DNA from: DASPGQ01 sp035457705
Lineage (GTDB): Bacteria > Acidobacteriota > Vicinamibacteria > Marinacidobacterales > SMYC01
Length of the DNA: 64,000 bases
Assembly: GCA_035457705.1 (NCBI GenBank)
Contig: DATIBD010000054.1
Span: 1-64,000 of the forward strand
Direction of reading: 5' to 3'
Part shown: positions 52,731 to 60,924 of the stretch, in pieces
Numbering within the stretch: position 1 is the stretch's first letter
How the letters are laid out: each line of letters opens with the position of its first letter
The notes under the pieces: generated by a model
What the model was told of the DNA's origin: nothing
The model's input: only the letters and a program-made list of their open reading frames with translations
Database searches by the model: none
Program-made: the position numbers and the translations under genes

Positions 52731-53244
52731 GCGCCTTCGAGACGAGGCGTCTACTCGAGCGGGCCGGCTTCGACGTTCCCGTTCTGACCGGAGGGGGTAC
52801 GGGAACTTACAACATCGATTCCGAGATCGAGGCCATCAGCGACGTGCAGGTGGGGTCGTATCTCTTCATGGATGTCAACTACTTGAATGTGGGCGGAAAG
52901 GATAGCGCGACGTTCGACGACTTCGAACCGTCTCTCCTCGTGTTAGCGACAGCCATCAGCCGGCCGGTGAAGGGACGGGTCACCGTCGACGCCGGCTACA
53001 AGGCCTTCGCTACCGACCAGGAGCCGCCTCAGCCCCGCGATATCCAGGGCGTATCCTATCGCTGGGCTGGAGACGAGCATGGCATTCTGCAGTTCAAAGA
53101 TCCGTCGAGGGAGTCGAAATCGGGGACAAGGTTCTTCTCGTGGCGTCGCACTGCGATCCCACGGTGAACCTCTACTATTATCCCTTCCGTGGGGAGACCG
53201 TCACCGAAATCTGGCCCATCGCTGCCCGAGGCCACTCCCAGTAG
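52731..53244 (+). pseudogene. D-threonine aldolase / D-serine deaminase-like remnant
   Basis: The reading frame from about 52731 carries RLLERAGFDVPVLTGGGTGTYNID, EAISDVQVGSYLFMDVNY and ATAISRPVKGRVTVDAGYKAF, which is the C-terminal half of the alanine-racemase-fold DSD/D-threonine aldolase family. Near 53110 the frame shifts, and the continuation VEIGDKVLLVASHCDPTVNLYYYPFRG...IWPIAARGHSQ carries the family's metal site (HCDPTVNL) and ends at TAG 53242-53244. The N-terminal PLP-lysine half is absent, replaced by the ykgJ end. So both a 5' deletion and a frameshift are present. Confidence 0.75.
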
Positions 53245-53267
53245 ACCGCGTTTACGTCGGACGATTA

Positions 53268-56200
53268 CTACGGCTGAACCTCGAAGACGAGGACCGGTGC
53301 CGTGGTCCCGGACTCCCTGGATGCGTAGCTAACGCGTCCCGGCGTGCTGTCGGTAAGGGCAATGGTATACGTCCCGTTCCCATTCACCAGGCCCGTCACG
53401 TCGATTTCGATCCAGCCTCCAACGATGGACTGCGGTGATCCAAGGGAAACTCCGCCGATAGGCGGTGCCGTCTCCCAAGTGATGGTCGTTTCGCTCCAGG
53501 TGGTGCCGCCGGGCAAGAGCAACCCCACCGTCGAGCCCGCAGACCCTTGAGTGAGAAATAGCTGCACCTTGACGGATGATATCGGGGTCGCGCCCAAGCC
53601 GGTCACGTCGAACCTCAAGTAGCTTCGTAGCGTTTGTTTTTGATGTGCGCGAAGCTGAAGGTCTGGGGCGCTGCCGAAGTTTGCCGTTGGCGACTTGCTG
53701 TCGACGTAGGCATCCGCGCTCGGCTGGAATTGGATGTCGTTGTCGGTATTGGTGACGCTGACATCGCTCGGGTTCAGCCCGTTGTACGCCAAGTCGGTGC
53801 TCGTCGCGGCCGCGGTCACGATCGTGTAGGACTGGATGCCATCGGCGATCGTGTCGTTGACCCCGGTCACCGTTACCGTCTGCGGTGTGTTCCAGCTCGA
53901 AGTCGTGAACGTCAGCGAAGGGGGTGACACGCTCCCCTCGGTCGCATCCGAGGACGAGAGACCGACCGTCACATCCCCCGAGGGCTGAGCGGTCAAGACC
54001 ACCGTGAAGGTAGCCGTTCCGCCGGCTTCGGTGGTCGTCAGTCCGCTCGTGGGGGACACGGTGATTCCCGCGGTGTCGTTATCCGTGTTCGTGACGCTGA
54101 CATCGCTCGGAGTCAGCCCGTTATATGCCAAGTCGGTGCTCGTCGCGGGCGCCGTCACGATCGTGTAAGACTGGTTGCCATCGGCGATCGCATCGTTGAC
54201 CCCGGTCACCGTCACCGTCTGGGGAACGTTCCAGTTCGCAGTGGAGAAGATCAGCGAAGCCGGTGACACGCTCCCCTCGGTCGTGTCAGACGACGAGAGT
54301 CCCACCGTCACATCCCCCGAGGGCTGAGTGGTCAAGACCACGGTGAAGGTAGCCGTTCCGCCGGCTTCGGTGGTCGTCAGTCCGCTCGTGGGAGACACGG
54401 TGATTCCCGCGGTATCGTCATCCGTGTTCGTGACGCTGACATCGCTCGGATTCAGAGTGTTGTAGGCCAAGTCGGTGCTCGTCGCGGGCGCGGTCACGAT
54501 CGTGTAGGGCTGGTTGCCATCGGCGATCGTATCGTTGACCCCGGTCACCGTCACCGTCTGGGGAACGTTCCAGTTCGCAGTGGAGAAGATCAGCGAAGCC
54601 GGTGACACGCTCCCCTCGGTCGTGTCAGACGACGAGAGACCCACCGTCACGTTCGCCGTGGGTTGAGCGGTCAAGACCACCGTGAAGGCAGCCGTTCCGC
54701 CGGCTTCGGTGGTCGTCAGTCCGCTCGTGGGAGACACGGCGATTCCCGCTGGATCGTTCAGAATCGTGGAGAACTCCACGTGCAGCAAGGGTGCGCCCGG
54801 TACGCTCCCGTCGAACGATTCCGCAGTTCGTTTTCCCGTCCCGGAGATGAGAATGACCATGGAGCTCGTGCTGGACCAGTTGGGATGAGACACGATCTCG
54901 GCGACGACTGAGGCGATATTTGGGGTCCGCTGATTCGGGCCCCGCTCCGGGCGCGTCCAGGGCGATATGTTGTTCCAGGGCACGGCCGCCGCCGTCGTCG
55001 CCCGACTCGAGATATTCCCGGTCGCCGACGTAAACGTCGCGGCACTTCCGGCCCATTGGCCCCGGATGGTCAACGAAGTGGGCACCGAATCGGTGGCTTC
55101 CGCCTGGAACTGAACGTAGGCGCTGGTGATCGATGCGTCCTTCGGAATACCCACGTTTACGAAACGCATACCGATCACTTGATCGACGCTGTCGAGCACC
55201 AGCTCGAGGTCAGAGCTCGTCAGCGAGACGCTGCCGTTCGTCACTTTTTCTTCGGCATCGTCCGAGCTCGCCACGACCGGCACGTCAAGGACGCTCGTGC
55301 CGTCGATGGTGACGCTGACGGTATCTGAATCGAAACGACCACCGCTGTCGGTGACGGAGGCGTTGATCAAGTGGGTGCCAAGCGACAGTGCGGACGTGGA
55401 GACTTGAGCCCCCGTTCCAAGCCCGCCGTCGAGGTCGGACACCCAGCTCAAGGATGCGGAGAGGTCTCCGTCTTCGAAATCGGAGGCCGAGCCCGAAAAG
55501 GTGACTTGGGTGCCGACGCCGAACGTCGAGCCGTTCGCGGGGGCCGTGATCGTCACCATCGGCTTGAAGTTCGGATCGATCTCGACGTTTACCAGTACGG
55601 TATCCTGCGCAACGAGCTCGCCGTCGTCAGCCGTGAGACTAAGCTGGTAGGTCCCTTCCGCGTCGAAGAACGCGGTCGGCGTCGGCGAGCTCGCGTCGTC
55701 GAAGAAGACCGTGCCGGGTCCGGAAAGCTGGGTCCAGTTCACGAAGAGGTCGCCGGTCGGCACGCCGTCGTCGGTCGCCATTCCATTGAGAAGGACGCCG
55801 TCATCGACCGCCACCAGCAGGTCGGGACCGGCATCCACGCAGGGTCCCTGATTGTAAGGCACCGCTCCCGGTGGCCACGGGTTACGCTCGAGCACGAAAC
55901 TGCCGCTCGCCGTGACCGTCACCTGGACTGGCGGGGCGTTGAGGTCGCCTCGCTCGACCTGCACTCGAAGGATGTTCGGCTCGGGGAAGGGGTGATCTTC
56001 GATCCAGGAATGTCCGTCCCCGTGGACGAAGAGCACTTGCTTGCCGAATTGGCTGCTCGCCGCCCGAAATTGGCTCTCGAAAGGGCTGTCCATGGGGTCG
56101 GCCTGTGAAAAGACCACTGCGGCGCGAACTGCGCCGCCGTGCGTCTGAAACTGCTGAGTCACCCAATCGGCGTCGTCTTGAAGACGCGCGGTTTTTTCTT

Positions 56201-56711
56201 GAGAGCTGAGACCTCCACTAACCTTGTTGATGCCGACGAAAAGCACTCCGCTCTTCATGAAAGCGAAATTCTCCGTTCGAACCGTCTGGACCTCGACCAC
56301 CGGAGTCCCGCAGAAGTTCTGCTCCAGCCTCAACAGGTGCGTTACCCAGAAAGCCCATCCCTGGTTGGGGTTCGAGCAGTCGACCCACTCGTTGTCCCCG
56401 GGAACGATGAATCCGGGAACCGCCAAAGTCTTCATGCTGTTGGCCATATCCGAATACCAGCTCTCGACGCAGGAGGTGCTACCCGACTTGATATCGCCCA
56501 AATGAACCAGGAACTCGGAAGGGCTGAACAGGTTGTGGTTGTCCATGTGGCTTTGGAAGTCGGCCTTTTCGCTCACGGAGTAGGGAACGTCTCCGATCAC
56601 TGAAAACGTGATTGGGTCGCCCTGACCCCACGCCGATTCTTCGACGCCCAGCGAAGCCGCCACCAACACCGACAGCGCAAGGCTCGACGCTCCAGAGCTG
56701 CGAACCTCCAT
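53268..56711 (-). CDS. large secreted metallophosphoesterase with Calx-beta-like repeats and DNRLRE domain
   Basis: 1147 residues. Signal peptide near residues 1-29 (ASSLALSVLVAASLGVEESAWG). Residues about 32-265 form a calcineurin-like phosphoesterase: FSVIGDVPYS, FLVHLGDIKSG, VPGDNEWVD and LFVHGDGHSW. Then PKD/Ig-like segments (about 290-470) and a beta domain of about 170 residues. Three near-identical 113-residue Calx-beta-like repeats follow (each GITVSPTSGLTTTEAGGT...TVTGVND). The C-terminus (about 995-1147) is a DNRLRE/CBM96-like domain (SADAYVDSKSPTANFG). Probably cell-surface; substrate unknown. It has its own strong promoter. Confidence 0.85.
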   Translation of the reverse strand: MEVRSSGASSLALSVLVAASLGVEESAWGQGDPITFSVIGDVPYSVSEKADFQSHMDNHNLFSPSEFLVHLGDIKSGSTSCVESWYSDMANSMKTLAVPGFIVPGDNEWVDCSNPNQGWAFWVTHLLRLEQNFCGTPVVEVQTVRTENFAFMKSGVLFVGINKVSGGLSSQEKTARLQDDADWVTQQFQTHGGAVRAAVVFSQADPMDSPFESQFRAASSQFGKQVLFVHGDGHSWIEDHPFPEPNILRVQVERGDLNAPPVQVTVTASGSFVLERNPWPPGAVPYNQGPCVDAGPDLLVAVDDGVLLNGMATDDGVPTGDLFVNWTQLSGPGTVFFDDASSPTPTAFFDAEGTYQLSLTADDGELVAQDTVLVNVEIDPNFKPMVTITAPANGSTFGVGTQVTFSGSASDFEDGDLSASLSWVSDLDGGLGTGAQVSTSALSLGTHLINASVTDSGGRFDSDTVSVTIDGTSVLDVPVVASSDDAEEKVTNGSVSLTSSDLELVLDSVDQVIGMRFVNVGIPKDASITSAYVQFQAEATDSVPTSLTIRGQWAGSAATFTSATGNISSRATTAAAVPWNNISPWTRPERGPNQRTPNIASVVAEIVSHPNWSSTSSMVILISGTGKRTAESFDGSVPGAPLLHVEFSTILNDPAGIAVSPTSGLTTTEAGGTAAFTVVLTAQPTANVTVGLSSSDTTEGSVSPASLIFSTANWNVPQTVTVTGVNDTIADGNQPYTIVTAPATSTDLAYNTLNPSDVSVTNTDDDTAGITVSPTSGLTTTEAGGTATFTVVLTTQPSGDVTVGLSSSDTTEGSVSPASLIFSTANWNVPQTVTVTGVNDAIADGNQSYTIVTAPATSTDLAYNGLTPSDVSVTNTDNDTAGITVSPTSGLTTTEAGGTATFTVVLTAQPSGDVTVGLSSSDATEGSVSPPSLTFTTSSWNTPQTVTVTGVNDTIADGIQSYTIVTAAATSTDLAYNGLNPSDVSVTNTDNDIQFQPSADAYVDSKSPTANFGSAPDLQLRAHQKQTLRSYLRFDVTGLGATPISSVKVQLFLTQGSAGSTVGLLLPGGTTWSETTITWETAPPIGGVSLGSPQSIVGGWIEIDVTGLVNGNGTYTIALTDSTPGRVSYASRESGTTAPVLVFEVQP
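53730..54746 (-). repeat. three tandem 339-bp intragenic repeats
   Basis: Three adjacent units at about 54746-54408, 54407-54069 and 54068-53730 (complement), each encoding 113 residues. The period of 339 bp was measured between identical landmarks (54007, 54346 and the 54066/54405/54744 set). Identity between neighbouring units is very high at DNA level, including third positions, so they arose by recent duplication or gene conversion. Confidence 0.9.
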
Positions 56712-56783
56712 TTGATGAGGCGCCTTTCCGGGAGGCCTGCTCCGGGCTTTTAGCCTAAGGTGTTGATAAGGAGGGTGGAAATG

Positions 56784-56812
56784 TATATACGCCGACTCTC
56801 GGGCGAAGTCAA
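56784..56812 (-). promoter_or_regulatory. sigma70 promoter of the phosphoesterase gene
   Basis: On the minus strand TTGACT (56812-56807), a 17-bp spacer and TATATA (56789-56784), about 72 bp before the ATG at 56711. The intergenic leader also has a GC-rich hairpin-prone part (AGGCCTCCCGG) of unknown role. Confidence 0.75.
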
Positions 56813-56825
56813 GCGCGGCTCTTCC

Positions 56826-58355
56826 TTACCGACATCCGGGAGAGATCGGGGTTGTCACTCCGGCTTGATCCCGCTGCGCGCCGTACACGAATCGCTCCAT
56901 CTCGCCGTGGATGCGCCACACCGTTTCGGCACTTGGTCTCCGGGTAAAGCAGGAGACGGTCCAGGCGACGGCAAGGTTTGCTCCGAGTCCCCAGACGCTA
57001 CCGTGGGTTCCGAGTGGGTTCGGCCAGACGACCAGAGTGCAGAAGAGAACCGCAAGCCCCGCCGCGATTCCCGCGAGAACACCCGCGCGGGTGAGCATGC
57101 GTCTCGTGGGAAAACAGACGTTACAGACGGCTGGCGCGAGCTGCAGTGCGCCCGAGCCCGAGATCGACACGAGCACGACGAGAAGCTCGAACGTGTGGAC
57201 CGCGAGCAGGTAACCGACGACGAGGAGCGCGAGGACGAAAACGCGTCCCGCCTTGACGTAGTGGGCCTGGCTCCGGCCCGGCCGAACATAGCGTTGGTAT
57301 ACGTCTCGCGTGAGTACGGTCATGTTGGCGTGGAGGATGGAATCGAGGGTGGACATGGCCGCCGCGGCGGCGCCGGCGAGGACGAGGCCCGACAACCACG
57401 GAGGGGCGTAACGAAACAAGAGATCGGGAAAGACGCGATCGGGGATCTCGATATCCGGCAGGACGAGTGCTCCGCCCAGGCCTACGAAAGCCGCGGGGAT
57501 GTAGAGCGTCACGAGATAGATGGGCGTCGTCGCGCCGAGCCACTTGATGGTGTTTTCGGATACGGCGGTGTAATAACGGATCATCATTTGTGGCATGAAC
57601 AACACTCCGCAAAGCGACACCATCATGCCGAACCACATGCCGGGCGTGAAATATCCGCTCGGACCGGGGAGTGTTAGGAGCTCCGGCCGCTCTGCCGCCA
57701 CGCGACGCCAGAGCGCCAGCGGTCCCCCGAAGATCTCGTACGACAGAAACAGCGCTCCGACCCAGATTGCGACGTACATCCACACGCCCTGGACGACGTC
57801 AGTCCAATAGACGGCGCGCAGCCCTCCCATCACGAGATAGAGGGCCGCCACCACGAGGAGGATCAGCGTCCCTAGCTCGAAGGAGATCCGATCTCCCGAG
57901 GCCACCGCGATGATGTATCCGAGGCCCTGCGCTTGAACTTGAATGTAGAGAATCGTAAAGAGGACCGAGACCAGGGCCACGGTCACCCGCACCGCCTCGC
58001 TCTCGTAGAAGTCGGCAAGCAAATCCGCAGGCGTCACGTAGCCGAACTTCTTGCCGAGCGCCCAGATCCGACTTCCCAGGACATAGCTCGAGGCCCCTAC
58101 CAGAACGGTCCACGTGCCCGCGTCCCAAAAACCGATGCCGTGGGTGTAGAAGAACCCGCTAGAGCCCAAAAAGGCGAACGCCGAATGATAGGTGGCAACG
58201 ACGGTGAGGTAGAGGACCACGATGCCGGCTCTTCGTCCGTACAGGAAGAAATCCTCGACGTTGATGGCGAGCTTGCGGTTCGCGACGAATCCAACGCCGA
58301 GCGTCACCAGCAGATAGAGAGCAACGAGCCCCGTGGAGACGACGGCGGGCTCCAT
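56826..58355 (-). CDS. sodium:solute symporter (SSS family)
   Basis: 509 residues with about 13 membrane segments. SSS-family blocks: VALYLLVTLGVGFVANRKL, DFFLYGRRAG, YHSAFAFLGSSGFFYTHGIGFW, VYWTDVVQGVWMYVAIW and AAAMSTLDSILHANMTVLTRDVY, the last being the sodium-site-2 region. It imports a solute with Na+, probably an organic acid or amino acid. Its small membrane partner is encoded upstream, but two copies of the dispersed repeat stand between them. Confidence 0.93.
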   Translation of the reverse strand: MEPAVVSTGLVALYLLVTLGVGFVANRKLAINVEDFFLYGRRAGIVVLYLTVVATYHSAFAFLGSSGFFYTHGIGFWDAGTWTVLVGASSYVLGSRIWALGKKFGYVTPADLLADFYESEAVRVTVALVSVLFTILYIQVQAQGLGYIIAVASGDRISFELGTLILLVVAALYLVMGGLRAVYWTDVVQGVWMYVAIWVGALFLSYEIFGGPLALWRRVAAERPELLTLPGPSGYFTPGMWFGMMVSLCGVLFMPQMMIRYYTAVSENTIKWLGATTPIYLVTLYIPAAFVGLGGALVLPDIEIPDRVFPDLLFRYAPPWLSGLVLAGAAAAAMSTLDSILHANMTVLTRDVYQRYVRPGRSQAHYVKAGRVFVLALLVVGYLLAVHTFELLVVLVSISGSGALQLAPAVCNVCFPTRRMLTRAGVLAGIAAGLAVLFCTLVVWPNPLGTHGSVWGLGANLAVAWTVSCFTRRPSAETVWRIHGEMERFVYGAQRDQAGVTTPISPGCR

Positions 58356-58359
58356 CTTT

Positions 58360-58495
58360 TAGTGCTCAGTGCCGCGGCGGGACCTGTGATCGATCGGCCG
58401 CCACGGCTCGGCCTTTGCGGCGCTTCGCGCCGAACTCGCGGCAGACGTTTTGGCCACCGCTCGGCAGGCTGGGCTGTACTTTTTCATCAGCCTGC
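58360..58495 (+). repeat. dispersed intergenic repeat, copy D1 (no middle unit)
   Basis: 5' inverted repeat GCCGCGGCGG (58371-58380) with CCGCCACGGC (58398-58407); no 55-bp middle unit; 3' hairpin GCAGGCTG (58464-58471) with CAGCCTGC (58488-58495). It belongs to the same subfamily as copies A and C (shared GCGGCAGACGTTTTGGCCACCGC segment). It is followed directly by D2. Confidence 0.9.
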
Positions 58496-58622
58496 TGTTC
58501 AATGCCGTGGCGGGACCCGTGATCGATCGAGCCGCCACGGCTCGGGCTGCTTTACGGCGCGGCAGGCGCGCCGGGCTCGCTCCGCTCGCGCAGGGTGGGC
58601 TGAGTTTTTCATCACCTGCTAG
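58496..58622 (+). repeat. dispersed intergenic repeat, copy D2 (no middle unit)
   Basis: Starts TGTTCAATGCCG directly after D1. 5' inverted repeat GCCGTGGCGG (58504-58513) with CCGCCACGGC (58532-58541). The 3' hairpin is altered on both sides (GCAGGGTG with CACCTGC) but can still pair with one bulge. It belongs to the copy B subfamily (shared GCCGGGCTCGCTCC segment). It ends CTAG, which holds the stop codon of the small membrane protein gene on the complement. Confidence 0.88.
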
Positions 58623-58849
58623 AGACGTCGATGATGGGCGAAGAACAAAACGAGAATCAGGGCGGCGTAGACCACGAACAGGTACGTGTAGAGGAAGGGC
58701 TGGCCCAGCAGCCAGGGTTCCAACCGATTGGCAAGCCAGTACAGGATTGGCGGCTCCGCGAGAGCGAAGAGCGACAGGAATGCTGCCAGAGCCACGCGGC
58801 CGTCACGGGTTCGTGGGACGAAATGATTCTCGAATCTCGGGTAGTCCAT
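58619..58849 (-). CDS. small membrane protein, probable SSS-symporter partner (DUF3311-like)
   Basis: 76 residues from ATG 58849 (an ATG at 58867 is also possible). Two membrane segments: VALAAFLSLFALAEPPILYWL and PFLYTYLFVVYAALILVLFF, ending in AHHRRL. Small two-helix proteins of this form (DUF3311-like) precede many SSS symporter genes and are thought to be their subunits. Its TAG stop is inside repeat copy D2. Confidence 0.65.
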   Translation of the reverse strand: MDYPRFENHFVPRTRDGRVALAAFLSLFALAEPPILYWLANRLEPWLLGQPFLYTYLFVVYAALILVLFFAHHRRL

Positions 58850-58881
58850 GGGCTCACGCCGAGGCAAAGTATCATGTTCCC

Positions 58882-60198
58882 GTGCGGACGAGCGACATCA
58901 AGGTCGTGGGAGGCGGCCCCGCTGGAGCGAGTGTCGCCTTGCGGTTGTCGCAGCTCGGTTTCTCGGTTACCTTGTCCGACGAATCATCGAGTCGACGCCA
59001 ACACGTGATCGAGAGTTTGCCCTCGAGCATCCGCATCGTTTTCGAGGCGCTTGGCCTCGAGCTTCCGCCCAAGGTCCTGGTAAAGCGGCCCCCGGAGCAC
59101 CGCGTTTATTGGGGCGAGGTTAAAGGCGGGTTTCCCTGGAAGACGACGGGAGACGAAGCATCGTTCCTGGTATCGAGAAGGGCCTTCGACGCGTTTCTGC
59201 GCGAGGCCGCCGAGGCCGCGGGCGTGGAATGGATCTCGACGCGGGACACCGTCCGGGGCACACACCCATTCATCATCGACGCCTCGGGGCGGGCCGGTCT
59301 TCTCGCACGACCCTATCGCATCTATGAGCGCGCTCGCACCCTCGCCCTCACGGCGCACTTCGGGACCAAGGAGCCCTCGCCGCCAACCGTGATCGAAGCG
59401 TTCGACGAGGGCTTCGTTTGGTCGGCTCCGCTTCCGAACGGTCTACGAGATGTGACGATCTTCGTCGACGCGGAAAGCGGGAGGGAACCATACGACTTGC
59501 TCCTTGCGAGGGCGCCCAATTCCGCAGCGCTCGTGGCTGATGCGCCCCGCGTGAGCCCTGTAAACGGAACGGATGCGACACCTTATGCTTCACGGCGCTA
59601 TTGCGGACCCGACTTCCTTTTGGTCGGTGATGCGGCGTCGTTCCTCGATCCGCTCTCCGCCCACGGCGTTCACAAGGCGATGGACGGCGCACTCGTAGCC
59701 GCGGCGGTCGCGCGCACGATCCTCGAGCGGCCTTCATCCGCGTCCCTGGCCAGGTTGTTCTACGAGGACCGCGAAGATCGCATCTATCGAACGACTTCTG
59801 AACGGCTGAAGCGACTCTACGCCCAGGAGACGCGTTTTCCCACGAGTCTCTTCTGGCGAAGACGCTGCGCCAATCTCCGCGGCGACGATCGGGCCTCGCG
59901 TCCCTCCCCGCGCCCTCTCACCCCGACGATGAAACTACGAGCTGCCGAGGGGGTCAGAATCGTCGAAGGGCCCGTGCTCGAGAACGATTTCATCGTGAGC
60001 CGCGAGGTCCTCCTCGCTCCCGACACGGAGCGACCGGTTCGCTATTGGGACTCGATTTGCCTTCCGGATCTGTTCCGAGAGGTGATCACCTCCTCTGACG
60101 TCGGTCGGGTCGCCGGAACAGCGCGTTTTCCGGTCGATCTCGCGTTGGGAGCCATCGATTGGCTCTACCGCTCGGGCTACCTTATAGTGGAATCGTGA
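58882..60198 (+). CDS. qhpG: FAD-dependent monooxygenase, probable QhpG
   Basis: 438 residues from GTG 58882, chosen because the FAD motif begins at once (IKVVGGGPAGASVALRL). The second FAD motif is FLLVGDAASFLDPLSAHGVHKAMDGAL. This is the group-A flavin monooxygenase/halogenase fold. In known QHNDH operons, QhpG is a flavoprotein monooxygenase that hydroxylates the tryptophan of the QhpC subunit during cysteine-tryptophylquinone formation. Position just upstream of qhpA-qhpD-qhpC makes that role likely here, though it rests on context. GTGA overlap with the methyltransferase gene follows. Confidence 0.78.
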   Translation: MRTSDIKVVGGGPAGASVALRLSQLGFSVTLSDESSSRRQHVIESLPSSIRIVFEALGLELPPKVLVKRPPEHRVYWGEVKGGFPWKTTGDEASFLVSRRAFDAFLREAAEAAGVEWISTRDTVRGTHPFIIDASGRAGLLARPYRIYERARTLALTAHFGTKEPSPPTVIEAFDEGFVWSAPLPNGLRDVTIFVDAESGREPYDLLLARAPNSAALVADAPRVSPVNGTDATPYASRRYCGPDFLLVGDAASFLDPLSAHGVHKAMDGALVAAAVARTILERPSSASLARLFYEDREDRIYRTTSERLKRLYAQETRFPTSLFWRRRCANLRGDDRASRPSPRPLTPTMKLRAAEGVRIVEGPVLENDFIVSREVLLAPDTERPVRYWDSICLPDLFREVITSSDVGRVAGTARFPVDLALGAIDWLYRSGYLIVES

Positions 60199-60854
60199 CA
60201 CACCGTAGCTGGGACGAGCCCTGGGAGCACCCCGACTGGTACGATCTGCACGACACCGCCTGGACGGCGGGCCCCGACCGGGAGCCCGAGCATTATCGCG
60301 AGCTGGTCATCGCGCTGCCCCCCCTGGACTTCGAGGACCACGTCGTCGACGTCGGCGCGGGAACGGGTAAGGTCGCCTGCGCTATCGGGCGTGCCTATCC
60401 CCGACTCGGAAAAGTGAGTCTCATCGAGCCCAACGATGCCAAGCTGGAGCGAGCCGAGCAGCGTCTCCGCGGGGTCCTGCCCAACGCCGAGATTCGCGCC
60501 TATCCGTTGGCGGTAGGGCGAGATTCGGACCTTCCCAAGCTAGAGGCGAGCATCGCCACGATCGGAAGCGTTTTCATGCCGCTCATGGAGCTCTGGAGCG
60601 GCTCGCTTGGCTCCGGACTCGATTGGCTGCGGTCTTCTCTCGAGCAGGTGGCCGGTCTGCTTCGCACGGGTGGCGTGGTGTTCGATGCCGAGACCCTGGC
60701 GCCTCCCTGGGTACGGGGGAACCTCGACGGTCCTTCGCGACGCCTCCACATGAGGGAATTCAGGCTGGAGCTCGAGAAGGTCATGGAGAAGGTCGAGATA
60801 GTCTATCGCTTTCGTGATCGCGTCGTCGTGAGGGCCGAGAAAGCGTCGACCTGA
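60195..60854 (+). CDS. class I SAM-dependent methyltransferase
   Basis: 219 residues from GTG 60195, overlapping the qhpG stop by 4 nt. Motif I VVDVGAGTGKVACAIGRAYP, an acidic end of strand 2 (VSLIEPND), then LPNAEIRAYPL and a late beta-strand pair (GGVVFDAETLAPPW). Substrate unknown. Its coupling to qhpG and location before qhpA suggest a part in QHNDH biogenesis or in processing of the substrate amine; no methyltransferase is part of the operon model I know. Confidence 0.82.
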   Translation: MTHRSWDEPWEHPDWYDLHDTAWTAGPDREPEHYRELVIALPPLDFEDHVVDVGAGTGKVACAIGRAYPRLGKVSLIEPNDAKLERAEQRLRGVLPNAEIRAYPLAVGRDSDLPKLEASIATIGSVFMPLMELWSGSLGSGLDWLRSSLEQVAGLLRTGGVVFDAETLAPPWVRGNLDGPSRRLHMREFRLELEKVMEKVEIVYRFRDRVVVRAEKAST

Positions 60855-60862
60855 GTCCATCT

Positions 60863-60892
60863 TGCACGCGTTTCGCAGCAATTGATAGAATC
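60863..60892 (+). promoter_or_regulatory. sigma70-type promoter of qhpA
   Basis: TTGCAC (60863-60868), an 18-bp spacer and TAGAAT (60887-60892), 32 bp before the TTG start at 60925. It implies that the structural genes can be transcribed apart from qhpG and the methyltransferase. Confidence 0.6.
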
Positions 60893-60924
60893 GCGCTCCT
60901 GTTGACATCGGGGAGGTTCGAGTC

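Noticed and set aside
56712..56783. Leader of the phosphoesterase gene as a known riboswitch
   Set aside because: It has GC-rich hairpin potential but does not match the conserved bases of the c-di-GMP, cobalamin or other riboswitch classes I could compare.
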